DNA from: an uncultured Actinomycetes bacterium
GTDB taxonomy: Bacteria; Actinomycetota; Actinomycetes; Nanopelagicales; Nanopelagicaceae
Assembly: GCA_903863015.1 (NCBI GenBank)
Contig: CAIPAI010000032.1
Coordinates: 1-64,000, forward strand
Reading direction: 5' to 3'
Length of the DNA stretch: 64,000 nt
Shown here: piece by piece, positions 8,267 to 18,942 of the stretch
Position numbering within the stretch: the stretch's first letter is position 1
Layout: every line of letters starts with the position of its first letter
The notes under the pieces: generated by a model
What the model saw: only the letters and a program-made list of their open reading frames with translations
What the model was told of the DNA's origin: nothing
The model's database searches: none
Position numbers and translations under genes: made by a program

Positions 8267-10740
8267 TGAGTGAGAATTTAGAGCCAGCCAAGCGCGAGGG
8301 TTACGACGTCCACGGGGTCCAAGAGAAGTGGCTCCCCGTCTGGGATGAGATCGCCCCCTTCCGGTCGGGGCGAGCAGATGATCCGCGGCCGAAGAAGTAC
8401 GTGCTCGACATGTTCCCTTATCCCTCCGGAGACCTTCATATGGGCCATGCCGAGGCGTATGCGCTCGGCGATGTCGTCGCCCGTTACTGGGTGCAACGCG
8501 GTTTCAATGTGATGCACCCGATCGGCTGGGATGCCTTCGGTCTACCTGCCGAGAATGCGGCCATCAAGCGGAATGAATCACCAGCGATCTGGACGTATGA
8601 AAACATCGCGGTGCAAAAAGCTTCGATGCGACGTTATGCATGTTCTTTCGATTGGGATCGCGTACTCAACACTTGTGACCCTGAGTATTACAAGTGGAAT
8701 CAGTGGCTCTTCATTCAAATGTTTAAGAAGGGTCTTGCTTACCGCAAAGCTTCCGCAGTGAATTGGTGTCCTTCATGCCAAACAGTGCTTGCTAACGAGC
8801 AAGTAGTCGGCGGTGAGTGTGAGCGTTGCGATACACCGGTAACGAAGAAGAAGCTGACCCAGTGGTATTTCAAGATCACTGATTACGCCGATCGTCTCCT
8901 TGATGACATGGAACAACTCGAAGGCAAGTGGCCGGAGAAAGTGCTCACCATGCAACGCAACTGGGTGGGACGCTCTGCTGGCGCCGATGTGGTCTTTCAA
9001 ATCGAAGGACGTAAAGATCCGGTCACGATTTACACCACGCGGCCCGACACGCTTTACGGCGCTACCTTTTTCGTAGTTGCAGCAGACGGAGATCTTGCCG
9101 CAGAACTCGCTGCTGATTCACCGGCAAAACAAGCATTCGATGATTACTTAGTTACCGTAAAACAAACGAGTGAAGTTGATCGTCTCTCCACCGATCGCCC
9201 TAAGACCGGTGTCTTCCTGGAGCGCTATGCCATCAATCCGGTGAACGGTGAGAAGTTGCCGATCTGGGCGAGTGATTACGTGCTTGCTGATTACGGTCAC
9301 GGCGCGATCATGGCAGTTCCGGCGCACGATCAACGCGACTTAGATTTTGCCCGTGAAATGAAGCTTCCCGTACGCATTGTGGTGGCGAGTGAAGATTCAG
9401 ATCCCAACGAGAGCGGTATTGCTACTGCCGGCGATGGCGTGCTGGTTAATTCTGGCGACCTCAATGGTCTTTCGAAGGTCGAAGCGATTGCCAAGATCAC
9501 CGCGCAACTTGAGAGTAAGAACCTCGGTAAGAGTGCAAAGAATTACCGTCTGCGCGATTGGCTGATTTCTCGTCAACGATATTGGGGAACTCCAATTCCG
9601 ATCATTCACTGTCCTAAGTGCGGTGAGGTCGCTGATGAAAACTTGCCAGTACTTCTGCCCGATGCCAAGGGATTAGATCTCAAACCCAAGGGAACATCAC
9701 CTCTAGGTGGCGCTCGCGATTGGGTAGAAGTGAAGTGCCCCACGTGTGGCGGCGATGCGCAGCGCGATACCGACACCATGGATACCTTCGTCGATTCATC
9801 CTGGTACTTCCTTCGTTACACCAGCAATACGCGCGACGATGTGCCCTTCGATTTAGAAGCAGTGAAAACCTGGATGCCGGTTGATCAATATGTCGGCGGC
9901 GTCACACATGCGATTCTGCACCTGCTCTACAGCCGTTTCTTCACCAAGGTGTTGCACGATCTAGGAATGCTCGATTTTGATGAACCATTCAGCCGTTTGC
10001 TCAATCAGGGCATGGTCGTGATGGATGGTTCTGCGATGAGTAAGAGCCGCGGCAACCTTGTCCGGCTCTCCGATGAACTTGCGGTTCATGGTGTCGATGC
10101 GATTCGTCTCTCGATGGTCTTCTCTGGTCCGCCAGAAGATGATGTCGATTGGGCCGAAGTCTCACCCGGCGGTTCGGCGAAGTTCTTAGCCCGCGCCTGG
10201 CGTCTCTCCGGAGATATCACCAGTCCCGTCGGTGTGGACTTCACCCAGGGCGATATTGCGCTCCGCAAGGTCACGCACAAAACGCTGCACGAAGCAGCGC
10301 AAGCAGTCGAGACCTTTAAGTTCAACGTTGCAGTTGCTCGCGTTATGGAACTCGTCAATGCCACTCGCAAGGCGATTGACTCAGGCGCCGGTCCAGCAGA
10401 TCCAGCTTCACGAGAAGCTGCCGAAACTGTTGCCATCATCTTGTCGCTCGTGGCTCCCTACACCGCAGAAGAGATGTGGGATCGACTCGGACATCAACCC
10501 ACGGTGGCACTTGCAGGTTGGCCAGTGGTAGATCCAGCGCTGCTCGTACAAGATTCAGTGACATGCGTGGTGCAGGTGAACGGGAAGATTCGCGAACGCC
10601 TTGAAGTCTCTCCAGATATCAGCGAAGCTGACCTGCATGCCCTCGCTATGGCGGCAGACGAAGTGAAGAAGAGCATTGGTGATGCAGCCATCAAGAACAT
10701 CATTGTTCGGCCACCGAAGCTCGTTAACATCGTGATCTGA
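8266..10740 (+). CDS. leuS: Leucyl-tRNA synthetase
   Basis: LeuRS charges tRNA-Leu with leucine. The 824-aa length is usual for a bacterial enzyme. The class I signature is HMGH within [18 protein letters not shown] (about residues 48-65), and the KMSKS loop is AMSKSRGN (about 590-597), a form also known in Streptomyces. A zinc-type cysteine cluster is seen in [22 protein letters not shown] near 166-187. The editing domain ([13 protein letters not shown], near 256-268) and the C-terminal anticodon-binding domain ([11 protein letters not shown]) are present. It overlaps the upstream SDR stop and is followed 6 bp later by the DegV gene. Confidence 0.98.
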   Translation: MSENLEPAKREGYDVHGVQEKWLPVWDEIAPFRSGRADDPRPKKYVLDMFPYPSGDLHMGHAEAYALGDVVARYWVQRGFNVMHPIGWDAFGLPAENAAIKRNESPAIWTYENIAVQKASMRRYACSFDWDRVLNTCDPEYYKWNQWLFIQMFKKGLAYRKASAVNWCPSCQTVLANEQVVGGECERCDTPVTKKKLTQWYFKITDYADRLLDDMEQLEGKWPEKVLTMQRNWVGRSAGADVVFQIEGRKDPVTIYTTRPDTLYGATFFVVAADGDLAAELAADSPAKQAFDDYLVTVKQTSEVDRLSTDRPKTGVFLERYAINPVNGEKLPIWASDYVLADYGHGAIMAVPAHDQRDLDFAREMKLPVRIVVASEDSDPNESGIATAGDGVLVNSGDLNGLSKVEAIAKITAQLESKNLGKSAKNYRLRDWLISRQRYWGTPIPIIHCPKCGEVADENLPVLLPDAKGLDLKPKGTSPLGGARDWVEVKCPTCGGDAQRDTDTMDTFVDSSWYFLRYTSNTRDDVPFDLEAVKTWMPVDQYVGGVTHAILHLLYSRFFTKVLHDLGMLDFDEPFSRLLNQGMVVMDGSAMSKSRGNLVRLSDELAVHGVDAIRLSMVFSGPPEDDVDWAEVSPGGSAKFLARAWRLSGDITSPVGVDFTQGDIALRKVTHKTLHEAAQAVETFKFNVAVARVMELVNATRKAIDSGAGPADPASREAAETVAIILSLVAPYTAEEMWDRLGHQPTVALAGWPVVDPALLVQDSVTCVVQVNGKIRERLEVSPDISEADLHALAMAADEVKKSIGDAAIKNIIVRPPKLVNIVI

Positions 10741-10746
10741 TTTCAG

Positions 10747-11595
10747 ATGCGCACTCTGATCGTTGCTGACTCCACGGCATATATCCCTGCCGATTATGCG
10801 TCCAAACTTGGGATAGAAATTGTTCCCCTCCAAGTTCTTATCGGTGATAAATCGTATGAAGAGGGTGGCGAAGGCGCTGAGGCGATCCTGACCGCGCTTC
10901 GCCAAGGAGTAATGGCAACGACATCAAAGCCCACTCCCGAAAGATTTCTCGAGACCTACCGACGGGCAGCTGCCTCAGGTTACGAGGCTGTAGTGAGCAT
11001 TCACTTGTCTAAAGCAATTTCCGGGACGTATGACTCCGCATTGGTCGCGGCATCACAAGCGCCAATTCCTGTACATGTAGTGGATTCAAAATCGCTTGCT
11101 ATGGGCCTGGGATTCGCGGCAATTTCTGCAGCACATGCTGCTGAAGAAGAATTGGATGCAAGCGAGATCGCGCAGATTGCCACGACACGTGCACATGCCA
11201 CAGTCTCCTACTTCACCGTTGCCACACTCGAACAACTGCGCCGCAGCGGGCGTATCTCACGAGGCAGGGCGCTCATTGCAAGCGCGCTCGCCATTCGCCC
11301 TATCCTCACCATGGAAGATGGCGAGATCGTTGCTTTCGAAAAGGTACGCACCAGTTCCAAGGCGATTGAGCGCATTGTGGAGTTGGCCATCGCGGCAGCG
11401 CGTGGTCGTTCAGTGGATCTTGCGATCCATCATCTAGGTGCGCTGGATTTGGCGCACACCGTTTCTGATTTGATCCAAGGCGGCCTTGCTGAGGATGGTT
11501 TAGTTTCTGAAGTGATTGTGAGCGAAGTTGGTGCGGTTGTCGGCGCGCATACTGGACCTGGCATGATCGCTGTTGTAATTTCACCACGTATCTAG
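10747..11595 (+). CDS. DegV family fatty-acid-binding protein
   Basis: DegV/FakB-type proteins bind a fatty acid and present it to a fatty-acid kinase in phospholipid synthesis; partner genes are not in the window. The 282-aa protein has the N-terminal VADSTAYIP motif with the conserved Asp-Ser, the TSKPTPERF segment near residues 60-68, SIHLSKAISGTYDSA near 83-97 and a C-terminal GAVVGAHTGPGMIAV stretch. All are typical. In actinobacteria a degV gene often lies between leuS and comEA, as here. Confidence 0.92.
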   Translation: MRTLIVADSTAYIPADYASKLGIEIVPLQVLIGDKSYEEGGEGAEAILTALRQGVMATTSKPTPERFLETYRRAAASGYEAVVSIHLSKAISGTYDSALVAASQAPIPVHVVDSKSLAMGLGFAAISAAHAAEEELDASEIAQIATTRAHATVSYFTVATLEQLRRSGRISRGRALIASALAIRPILTMEDGEIVAFEKVRTSSKAIERIVELAIAAARGRSVDLAIHHLGALDLAHTVSDLIQGGLAEDGLVSEVIVSEVGAVVGAHTGPGMIAVVISPRI

Positions 11596-11622
11596 CGCAC
11601 AGAATCAAGTAAGGGAGCAGTA

Positions 11623-12045
11623 ATGAATCGTCGTTTCGTTTCGCTAGCCATCGCATCGACACTTCTTATTGCTTCCGCGCTCACCGGTTGTTCGGGCAAA
11701 GCAGACCCCGCTATCATGAAAGCGGATTGTTCGCGGATGGCAGACATTTTGGGATTTGTCTTGGATGATCTGACCACAATTAATGACGGCCTTTCCAAAC
11801 TCGATCTCTCCTCCTTCGCTGCTAAGCGAGCAGACTTGGCCGATCAAGAGAGGCGCCTTGCTGATTTGAAGATTACCGATGGCATTTTGGCTAATGACGT
11901 GAAGAAAGTTGATGAATCGCTCAAGGCCGTTATCGCCGATCTCAATGATGTGCAGAAGTCGGGACCGGCGGCCATCAAGAAGGCAGCGGCTGATATTGAT
12001 CACATGGCCGCGGCGGCTGAACGCGCCTCCGGAAGTTGCCTGTAA
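11623..12045 (+). CDS. Small predicted lipoprotein, unknown function
   Basis: The 140-aa product begins with a lipoprotein signal peptide: basic MNRR, a hydrophobic run and the lipobox LTGC, giving a predicted lipid-modified Cys at about residue 24. The mature part is mostly charged and helical, with a heptad-like Leu/Ala pattern suggesting a short coiled coil, and ends in a Cys (SGSCL). A ribosome-binding site, GGGAG, precedes the ATG. No domain is recognised. It lies between degV and comEA on the same strand; whether it helps DNA uptake cannot be said. Confidence 0.75.
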   Translation: MNRRFVSLAIASTLLIASALTGCSGKADPAIMKADCSRMADILGFVLDDLTTINDGLSKLDLSSFAAKRADLADQERRLADLKITDGILANDVKKVDESLKAVIADLNDVQKSGPAAIKKAAADIDHMAAAAERASGSCL

Positions 12046-12142
12046 CAATCCTGCCCTCACCCTGAGTTATCGACCGGGGCGCCCTTCCACATCGATTCCT
12101 CCGATCGGAACTCTCAAGAGCTCTGCAAAGTAATCTCCCGCC

Positions 12143-12814
12143 ATGCCTGCACTTCTCTTACGTCTGCCCTCCGCAAGTGACGCTTCCTTACTGGAGGTGA
12201 GTGAGGAGGAAACGTATGCGCCGACGCTGCGCGAACGGATCGCCCTTTCTCCGCGCAATCTGGTGGGCCTAGCGGTCATTCTCTTCTTTGCGTTGCTCTT
12301 TGCGGCCTGGCTCTTCTTCTCTGGGTCACCTGAAGTAGTAAGCGCACCCTCAACACGTCCGCAGATATCGAGTGAGTCTCTTGCGGGGTTAACGTCGACA
12401 GAAATGGCCACAGAAATTCCCGCAGAATTAGTAGTAGATGTCTCGGGAAAAGTTCTACACCCTGGTGTGTATCACTTAAGTGCAGGTGCTCGGGCAGAAG
12501 ACGCGCTCCTCGCTGCTGGAGGCGCGCTGCCTGGCGTTGATCTCTCCTCAATCAATCGCGCCGAAGTACTCACGGATGGAACACAGATTTTGGTAGGTGT
12601 CACGCTCTCTGGAAGTAACGGGGGCTTGCTGAGTTTGAATCATGCAAGCTCTAGTGAACTCGATGCGTTACCTGGTGTAGGTCCGGTCCTAGCGGGGCGG
12701 ATTGTGGCATGGCGCAAAGCTCATGGTCGTTTTACGTCGATTGATCAACTGCGAGATGTCAGTGGCGTGGGCGATGCGAAATTTGCTGATCTCAAATCAC
12801 TTATCCGACTTTAG
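12143..12814 (+). CDS. comEA: Competence protein ComEA (membrane-anchored DNA-binding receptor)
   Basis: ComEA binds double-stranded DNA outside the membrane and passes it to the ComEC channel. The 223-aa protein has a cytoplasmic N-terminus, one transmembrane segment near residues 38-58, an SLBB-type region (SGKVLHPGVYHLSAGARAED, about 99-118) and a C-terminal helix-hairpin-helix pair with LNHASSSELDALPGVGP and RDVSGVGDAKFADLK. The order matches actinobacterial ComEA. comEC follows with overlap, so the pair is a DNA-uptake unit. Confidence 0.93.
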   Translation: MPALLLRLPSASDASLLEVSEEETYAPTLRERIALSPRNLVGLAVILFFALLFAAWLFFSGSPEVVSAPSTRPQISSESLAGLTSTEMATEIPAELVVDVSGKVLHPGVYHLSAGARAEDALLAAGGALPGVDLSSINRAEVLTDGTQILVGVTLSGSNGGLLSLNHASSSELDALPGVGPVLAGRIVAWRKAHGRFTSIDQLRDVSGVGDAKFADLKSLIRL

Positions 12815-15089
12815 AAATCTCGTCGCCTCATGGGGCGACTTACGTTTACTTGCCCTCGCGCTCGGAATCTGGTCGGGGGTGCTTCTTTCTCACAGTTTCG
12901 GTTTCATTCCACTTCTCATAGCCGCGCTGGTCTCGTTGCTCATCACCGCCGCTCGCGGGCCCCGCACATTTCGTGTTGCACTCCTCTCTGTAGTGCTCTT
13001 TGGTGCAGTGCTGATGTATTTACGCACGCTCCCGTTGCATGAGTTAGAGAGATACGTGGGTAAGCGTGTAAATGTTGAGGTAGTTGTCACAGGTGATCCA
13101 GTTGCGCGGTCGCAAAAGTTTGGCTCAGTGCTAGGGGAGAGTTTTCGCACTCCCGCGCGATTAGAGATCTGTGAAGTTGGCGGTTCTCGTCTGCACTTGC
13201 GCGTCCCTGTCTCACTCGTGACTCCACATGGTGATTACACACCTAGCGAGAGAGTGCGATTCTCCGCTCGGGTGATCGCCCCTCACGGCGCGAGTGCTGG
13301 CACGTTGATTTCAATCGGTGCGGTGGAGCGCATTGGAAGTCCATCGCATCTGCAATCTTCGGCGATGAAGATCCGCCGTGGAATGCGCGACGCAGTAGAT
13401 CATCGCTCGCCGGATGTCGCGGGCTTACTTCCGGGATTGGTGTTGGGTGACACCTCGCAAGTTGATGCTCGGCTCACTGCAGACATGAAAACCACAGGTC
13501 TCACTCATCTCACTGCCGTGAGTGGGGCAAACCTAGCGATTCTTTCGGCATTAATTCTCTTTGTGATGAAGTGGGTGCGCTCCCCGAGATGGATCACCAT
13601 TGCAGTAGTCGCCCTCGTGCTTGCTTTCTTTGTGGTGTTGGTTCGCCCGCAGCCCTCGGTGATGCGGGCTGGTGCCATGGCTGTAGTCATGTTGGTGGCT
13701 TACGGCCGCGGAGTGAAGCGCGCCGCACTTCCGGCACTGGCTGCAGCAATCTTCTTCTTACTTCTCATCGATCCGTGGCAAGGGCTCACTTTTGGTTTTG
13801 CACTCTCGGTCGCTGCCACTGCGGGTCTGCTCCTGATTGCGCCTGGGTTGGCGTTGCGGTTTTCGCGACGGATGCCTTCGTGGCTAGCGCATGCATTAGC
13901 GATTCCGATTGCCGCACAGCTCATGTGTGCTCCGCTCATCCTGGCGCTCTCGGGAAATCTCTCAATCATCGGTGTGCTGGCTAATTGTGTAGCAGCGCCG
14001 TTGGTAGCGCCGGCGACGCTGCTGGGTTTACTCGCGGCAGTGCTCTCGGTTCTCTGGCTTCCGCTGGCTTCCTTTATTGCCTGGTGTGCTTGCATACCCA
14101 CCGGGTGTATCTCCTGGATCGCACACCACTGTGCGGCGCTACCTTTTGCATCTTTGCCGTGGGGTTCGTCTGCCATCGCTATTGCACTCTTCGTTCTCCT
14201 GCTTGTTCTCATGGTCTTACTCTTCAAAGTGCATGCTCGGACCGCTCGCATCTCACTGGTCACGATTCTTGTAGTGCTCATTGTCTCCGCCTATGTGCCG
14301 ACAGGATGGCCGCCGAGTAATTGGGTCATGGTGATGTGTGATGTGGGGCAAGGGGATGCGCTTGTCCTTAACGGTGGTGGCGGAAAATTTGTAGTCGTTG
14401 ATACGGGACCCGACCCGATCGCTATCGATCGGTGTTTGCGAAATGTGGGGGTCAATCACATCGCGCTCCTGCTGCTCACGCACGACCATGCAGATCACGT
14501 GGAAGGTCTCCCGGGAGTTCTTCGTGGACGGAGAGTCGATGAAATATGGAGCTCACCGCTAGATGATCCGCCGTATGAAGTCGCACGGGTGCGCAAGTGG
14601 TCGCAGATTATTCGTATGAAACGCGCTCCGGTAGGTCGCACGGTACGCATTGGCGAGTTGGAGATATCTCCGCTCTGGCCACAACGCATCATCGGAGAAT
14701 CTGCGCCAAATAATTCCAGCGTTGCGCTACTCGTCTCGATCAAAGGTATTCGCATCTTTCTTGCAGCCGACATGGAGGCTCCTGCGCAGGAAGAGTTGCT
14801 TTCCTTCTTGCTCCGTCATCGTGAAATCCCAGCGCGCAATGTCGATGTACTCAAGGTGGCACACCACGGTTCGGCAAAACAGAGCCCACTGCTTGCCGCT
14901 TATCTCCATCCGCTCTTTGCGTTAGTCAGTGTCGGAAAGGGCAATCCCTACCATCACCCGGCGCCACTCACGCTCCACCTCTTCGCGCACGCTCGCCTCT
15001 TTCGGACAGATCGGGATGGTTCGGTCGCGGTGGTCTCCCCGTTGGCCGTCGTGAAACCGAGGCGCACTATTTGGCGCCGCGCGGGCTAG
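12774..15089 (+). CDS. comEC: Competence protein ComEC/Rec2 (DNA-uptake channel)
   Basis: ComEC forms the membrane channel through which a single DNA strand enters during transformation. The chosen ATG overlaps comEA by 41 bp and gives about 771 residues; a GTG at 12702 would extend it into comEA, so the start is uncertain. Several N-terminal membrane spans precede the competence domain (GLVLGDTSQVD, LTHLTAVSGANLAI), followed by a long multi-span region. The C-terminal metallo-beta-lactamase-like domain has LTHDHADHVEGLPG and AHHGSAKQSP. Natural transformation is plausible for this organism, but pilus genes are not in the window. Confidence 0.92.
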   Translation: MRNLLISNHLSDFRNLVASWGDLRLLALALGIWSGVLLSHSFGFIPLLIAALVSLLITAARGPRTFRVALLSVVLFGAVLMYLRTLPLHELERYVGKRVNVEVVVTGDPVARSQKFGSVLGESFRTPARLEICEVGGSRLHLRVPVSLVTPHGDYTPSERVRFSARVIAPHGASAGTLISIGAVERIGSPSHLQSSAMKIRRGMRDAVDHRSPDVAGLLPGLVLGDTSQVDARLTADMKTTGLTHLTAVSGANLAILSALILFVMKWVRSPRWITIAVVALVLAFFVVLVRPQPSVMRAGAMAVVMLVAYGRGVKRAALPALAAAIFFLLLIDPWQGLTFGFALSVAATAGLLLIAPGLALRFSRRMPSWLAHALAIPIAAQLMCAPLILALSGNLSIIGVLANCVAAPLVAPATLLGLLAAVLSVLWLPLASFIAWCACIPTGCISWIAHHCAALPFASLPWGSSAIAIALFVLLLVLMVLLFKVHARTARISLVTILVVLIVSAYVPTGWPPSNWVMVMCDVGQGDALVLNGGGGKFVVVDTGPDPIAIDRCLRNVGVNHIALLLLTHDHADHVEGLPGVLRGRRVDEIWSSPLDDPPYEVARVRKWSQIIRMKRAPVGRTVRIGELEISPLWPQRIIGESAPNNSSVALLVSIKGIRIFLAADMEAPAQEELLSFLLRHREIPARNVDVLKVAHHGSAKQSPLLAAYLHPLFALVSVGKGNPYHHPAPLTLHLFAHARLFRTDRDGSVAVVSPLAVVKPRRTIWRRAG

Positions 15090-15099
15090 GCTTACCCGT

Positions 15100-16050
15100 A
15101 TGAATAGCCAACTCTTTCTCGCCTACGGGCCAGAGACACTGTTGGCTGATCGAGTAGTAGAAACCACAACAGCCGCGCTTAAAGCGCAATCCAATGATCT
15201 TGTCGTGGAGAGCGTCGAAGCCGGCGAAATCGATGATGCACGCTTTGGCGATCTCTTCGCCCCCTCGCTCTTTGGTGAAGCGCGCGCCGTAGTCATTCGC
15301 AACTTGCAAGATCTCGATAGCGAGATGAATCCTGCGCTGCTGGCTTACATCGCGGACCCCGATCCCACTATTACTGTCATCGCCCTCCACAAAGGGGGAG
15401 TGAAAGGTAAAGCGCTGTTAGAGGCGCTTCGCAAAGCAGGTGCGCGAGAGACTCCCTGCGAAGCGATGAAGCGCGATAGCGACAAGATTCAATTCCTCCG
15501 GACTGAAGCGCTTTCACGAGGACGCAAGATCTCACCCGATGCCGCCAAGGCACTTGTCGATGCGATCGGTTCGGATCTTCGAGAGTTGGCTAATAGTTTG
15601 AGCCAGCTCATCGCTGATACCGCGGGGGAGATCACCGTAGAAGCTGTCGAGCGTTTTCATGGCGGCCGTATCGAAGCGACCGGCTTCGATGTCACCGATG
15701 CCCTCCTTGAGGGGCGAGCAGGGGATGCCCTCGCTACGTTGCGACATGCCCTCGATACGGGAACAGATCCAGTCATGATCACCAGCGCTCTCGCTGGAGC
15801 GCTACGCACCTTGGCGCGCGTCGGTAGCGCACCGCGCTCCCTGCGCTCTGCTGAATTGGCCGGCGAGTTAGGGATGGCGCCCTGGCAGATCGATAAGGCT
15901 CGCCGCCAACTTCCCGGTTGGACCGGAGCGGGGATCGCTGCGGCTATCACCGAGGTGGCCCGCGCTGACGGAGCGGTCAAAGGCGGGGGAGCGGACCCCA
16001 TATTCGCCCTGGAGCGTGCGGTCATCGCCATCGCCCGGACCCGCACCTGA
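15100..16050 (+). CDS. holA: DNA polymerase III delta subunit
   Basis: HolA is the wrench of the clamp loader that opens the beta sliding clamp. The 316-aa size is usual. It has the DNA_pol3_delta layout: an N-terminal AAA+-like domain without Walker A (LFLAYGPETLLADRVV, then EAGEIDDARFGDLFAPSLFGEARAVVIRN reading across residues 39-67) and a helical C-terminal collar. The arrangement comEC-holA-rpsT is typical of actinobacteria. The gene starts 11 bp after comEC. Confidence 0.92.
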   Translation: MNSQLFLAYGPETLLADRVVETTTAALKAQSNDLVVESVEAGEIDDARFGDLFAPSLFGEARAVVIRNLQDLDSEMNPALLAYIADPDPTITVIALHKGGVKGKALLEALRKAGARETPCEAMKRDSDKIQFLRTEALSRGRKISPDAAKALVDAIGSDLRELANSLSQLIADTAGEITVEAVERFHGGRIEATGFDVTDALLEGRAGDALATLRHALDTGTDPVMITSALAGALRTLARVGSAPRSLRSAELAGELGMAPWQIDKARRQLPGWTGAGIAAAITEVARADGAVKGGGADPIFALERAVIAIARTRT

Positions 16051-16079
16051 CCGGTTTACGCTCGGAAACACCCCCCGGT

Positions 16080-16109
16080 TTGGGCGCTTCCCGCGCTCGC
16101 TGGTACTCT
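16080..16109 (+). promoter_or_regulatory. Possible rpsT promoter
   Basis: TTGGGC and TACTCT are 18 bp apart in the 119-bp gap between holA and rpsT. This is the best -35/-10 pair I find there. It would give a leader of about 55 nt. The match to consensus is moderate. Confidence 0.35.
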
Positions 16110-16169
16110 CTGGAGGCTCACTTAGAGCAGATCAGTCCTCAGAGGTAGTAGAAGCAAAGGAAGCATTCA

Positions 16170-16430
16170 GTGGCGAATATCAAGTCGCAGATCAAGCGGA
16201 TCAAGACGAACGAGAAGGCACGCGAACGCAACAAGGCCGCGAAGTCCTCGCTCAAGACCGCTGTGCGTCGCTTCCGTGACACTGCTGAGGCCGGCGATAA
16301 GAGCGCAACCACCGAAGCTCTCCGCCATGCATCTCGCCAGCTTGATGTGGCTGTGACCAAGGGTGTCATTCACGCCAATCAAGCCGCCAACAAAAAGTCG
16401 GCGATGGCTAAGCGCGCCGCTGCGCTTTAA
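16170..16430 (+). CDS. rpsT: 30S ribosomal protein S20
   Basis: An 86-aa, strongly basic protein beginning [20 protein letters not shown], the classic S20 N-terminus that binds the 5' domain of 16S rRNA. The start is GTG, preceded by AAGGAA. The helical Lys/Arg/Ala pattern and the C-terminal end [14 protein letters not shown] are typical. It is followed by lepA, and the short palindrome CCTCGCGAGG between them carries the lepA ribosome-binding site. Confidence 0.98.
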   Translation: MANIKSQIKRIKTNEKARERNKAAKSSLKTAVRRFRDTAEAGDKSATTEALRHASRQLDVAVTKGVIHANQAANKKSAMAKRAAAL

Positions 16431-16448
16431 CCCCCTCGCGAGGCTCCG

Positions 16449-18314
16449 ATGCCTGCGCTCCCGTTAAACGAAGCATTTCTTCCGTCGCAAACTCCGCCGG
16501 AAAGCATCCGCAACTTTTGCATCATCGCGCACATCGATCACGGTAAATCTACGCTTGCTGATCGCATGCTCGGAATCACTGGCGTAGTTGAAGCACGCAA
16601 CATGCGCGCCCAATATCTCGATCGCATGGATATCGAACGTGAGCGCGGCATCACCATTAAGAGCCAAGCTGTGCGTCTGCCTTGGCGTTCTGGTCTCGAC
16701 GGCAAGCCCTATATCTTGAACATGATCGACACTCCTGGCCACGTCGACTTCACTTACGAAGTATCGCGCTCGCTGGCAGCGTGTGAAGGCGCCGTGCTCT
16801 TAGTTGATGCGGCCCAAGGAATTGAAGCTCAAACACTTGCCAACCTCTACTTGGCAATGGAAAACAACCTCACCATTATTCCCGTGTTGAATAAAATCGA
16901 TTTACCGGCAGCCCAACCTGATAAGTATGCCGACGAGTTAGCTCGTCTGATTGGTTGCGATCCTAGTGATTGTCTTCGCGTCTCTGGCAAGACCGGAATC
17001 GGCGTTGAAGAATTGCTCGATCAGATTGTGTTGCAAATTCCTTCGCCACAAGGTGATGCAGATGCACCCGCGCGAGCCATGATCTTCGATTCGGTTTACG
17101 ACACTTATCGGGGCGTGGTCACCTACGTTCGCGTGATCGATGGTCATCTCTCCGGCCGCGATCAAATCATGATGTTCTCGACAGGTGTACGCCACGAGAT
17201 GTTAGAAGTGGGTGTCATCTCTCCTGAGCCGATCGCTGGTAAAGGCCTTGGCGTCGGCGAAGTGGGTTACTTGATTACGGGCGTGAAGGATGTGCGCCAA
17301 TCACGTGTGGGTGACACGGTCACAAACGCAATTCGTCCGGCCACTGTGGCACTCGGCGGATATAAAGACCCTCGCCCTATGGTTTTCTCCGGGCTCTACC
17401 CAATGGATGGCGCGGATTACACGCAATTGCGTGAGGCGCTCGACAAGCTCCAACTCAACGATGCTGCGTTGGTCTATGAACCAGAGACTTCGGCTGCACT
17501 TGGTTTTGGCTTTCGCTGCGGCTTCCTGGGCTTGCTCCACTTAGAGATTGTGCGTGAGCGCCTTGAGCGCGAAGCCGGGCTTGATCTCATCTCTACCGCA
17601 CCCAACGTGGTCTACCGAGTCATCATGGAAGATGGCAAAGAGATCCGCGTGACCAACCCCAGCGAATTTCCCACCGGAAAGATTGGGCAAGTCTTTGAGC
17701 CAGTTGTGCGCGCCACCATTTTGGCGCCGAGCGAGTTCATTGGAACCATCATGGAACTCTGCCAACAACGTCGCGGTTCTTTGATGGGAATGGATTACCT
17801 CTCCGAAGATCGTATTGAAATTCGCTACTCGCTACCGTTGGCAGAGATCGTCTTCGACTTCTTCGATAACTTAAAGTCACGTACTCGCGGGTATGCATCT
17901 CTCGATTACGAACCCACCGGTGAGGAAGATGGCGATCTTGTGAAGGTCGATATTTTGCTCCAAGGTGAAGCAGTCGACGCGTTTAGCGCAATTGTGCACA
18001 AAGATAAGGCCTACGCCTACGGTGTGATGATGACGCAAAAATTGCGTGAACTCATTCCGCGGCAACAATTCGAGGTTCCTATTCAGGCGGCCATTGGTTC
18101 GCGTGTCATTGCCCGCGAAAGCATTCGAGCTATTCGTAAAGACGTTCTTGCTAAGTGCTACGGCGGTGACATTTCTCGTAAACGCAAACTTCTGGAAAAG
18201 CAGAAGGAAGGTAAGAAGAGAATGAAGATGGTGGGACGTGTAGAAGTTCCACAAGAAGCCTTCATTGCGGCGCTCTCTACCGATGCAGATGTGAAAGAGA
18301 AAACGAAGAAATGA
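16449..18314 (+). CDS. lepA: Elongation factor 4 (ribosome back-translocase LepA)
   Basis: LepA is a translational GTPase acting on stalled or assembling ribosomes. The 621-aa protein has G1 AHIDHGKST (about residues 27-35), G2 near [11 protein letters not shown]3 DTPGHVDF near 97-104, G4 NKIDLP near 151-156, the LepA domains III and V, and the C-terminal LepA-specific domain ending [20 protein letters not shown]. The length is normal for actinobacteria. Its stop overlaps the start of the MOSC gene by 4 bp. Confidence 0.98.
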   Translation: MPALPLNEAFLPSQTPPESIRNFCIIAHIDHGKSTLADRMLGITGVVEARNMRAQYLDRMDIERERGITIKSQAVRLPWRSGLDGKPYILNMIDTPGHVDFTYEVSRSLAACEGAVLLVDAAQGIEAQTLANLYLAMENNLTIIPVLNKIDLPAAQPDKYADELARLIGCDPSDCLRVSGKTGIGVEELLDQIVLQIPSPQGDADAPARAMIFDSVYDTYRGVVTYVRVIDGHLSGRDQIMMFSTGVRHEMLEVGVISPEPIAGKGLGVGEVGYLITGVKDVRQSRVGDTVTNAIRPATVALGGYKDPRPMVFSGLYPMDGADYTQLREALDKLQLNDAALVYEPETSAALGFGFRCGFLGLLHLEIVRERLEREAGLDLISTAPNVVYRVIMEDGKEIRVTNPSEFPTGKIGQVFEPVVRATILAPSEFIGTIMELCQQRRGSLMGMDYLSEDRIEIRYSLPLAEIVFDFFDNLKSRTRGYASLDYEPTGEEDGDLVKVDILLQGEAVDAFSAIVHKDKAYAYGVMMTQKLRELIPRQQFEVPIQAAIGSRVIARESIRAIRKDVLAKCYGGDISRKRKLLEKQKEGKKRMKMVGRVEVPQEAFIAALSTDADVKEKTKK

Positions 18315-18940
18315 AGCGCCTCCTCTCGGTAAATATTGCAGCAGTCGTGCACGAGGGGGAGTGGACCGGTTCTGTGGGCCGCACCGGAATAGATAAGCGT
18401 CCTGTTGAGCACCGAATTCTTGTGGCAAATGATCATGTCGAAGGCGATGCCGTTCTTGATGTGAAGGCACATGGCGGTCGCGATAAAGCGGTCTATGCGT
18501 ATGCCCGTGAAGATGGCGACTGGTGGGAGAACGAACTCGGAATTCAGATCGGCAACGGGCGCTTCGGAGAAAATCTCACCACGGAAGGCGTGGATGTCAC
18601 CGGCGCTCTTATCGGTGAGCGGTGGCGTATTGGATCAGCGCTCTTGGAAGTCGCTGAGCCGCGCATCCCATGCACCGTCTTTGCTGGTTTTTGGCAACGC
18701 CCTGGTTTGGTCAAGGAATTCACAGAGGCTGGTCGTCCGGGTGCTTACCTTCGTATTATTGAAGAAGGAATCGTGGGCTCCGGTGATGAAATTGTCATTG
18801 AGTCTCGCCCCGAACGAGCCGCCACTATTTCAGATGCATTCGCCGCAAAGAGTGGAGATCGCTCCCAACTTGTGTTGCTTGCTGAAACTTCTGCATTTTC
18901 GCCCGCTTGGCACGAGTGGATCGCGCGGATAGCGAAGTAG
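18311..18940 (+). CDS. MOSC domain protein (YiiM-like)
   Basis: A 209-aa single-domain MOSC protein. Members bind sulfur or molybdenum-cofactor ligands; YiiM-type proteins detoxify N-hydroxylated compounds with Moco. The conserved [19 protein letters not shown] (about residues 55-73), [11 protein letters not shown] (79-89), [21 protein letters not shown] with its Cys near 119, and [14 protein letters not shown] match the family. The ATG overlaps the lepA stop, so translation is probably coupled. The actual substrate is unknown. Confidence 0.87.
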   Translation: MKRLLSVNIAAVVHEGEWTGSVGRTGIDKRPVEHRILVANDHVEGDAVLDVKAHGGRDKAVYAYAREDGDWWENELGIQIGNGRFGENLTTEGVDVTGALIGERWRIGSALLEVAEPRIPCTVFAGFWQRPGLVKEFTEAGRPGAYLRIIEEGIVGSGDEIVIESRPERAATISDAFAAKSGDRSQLVLLAETSAFSPAWHEWIARIAK

Positions 18941-18942
18941 TT

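Noticed and set aside
9990-10060. LeuS KMSKS loop reading AMSKS
   Set aside because: As far as I recall, actinobacterial LeuRS proteins commonly have this form, so it is not an anomaly.
12702-12773. Upstream GTG start for comEC
   Set aside because: It would overlap comEA by 113 bp and add residues that read like shifted comEA sequence.
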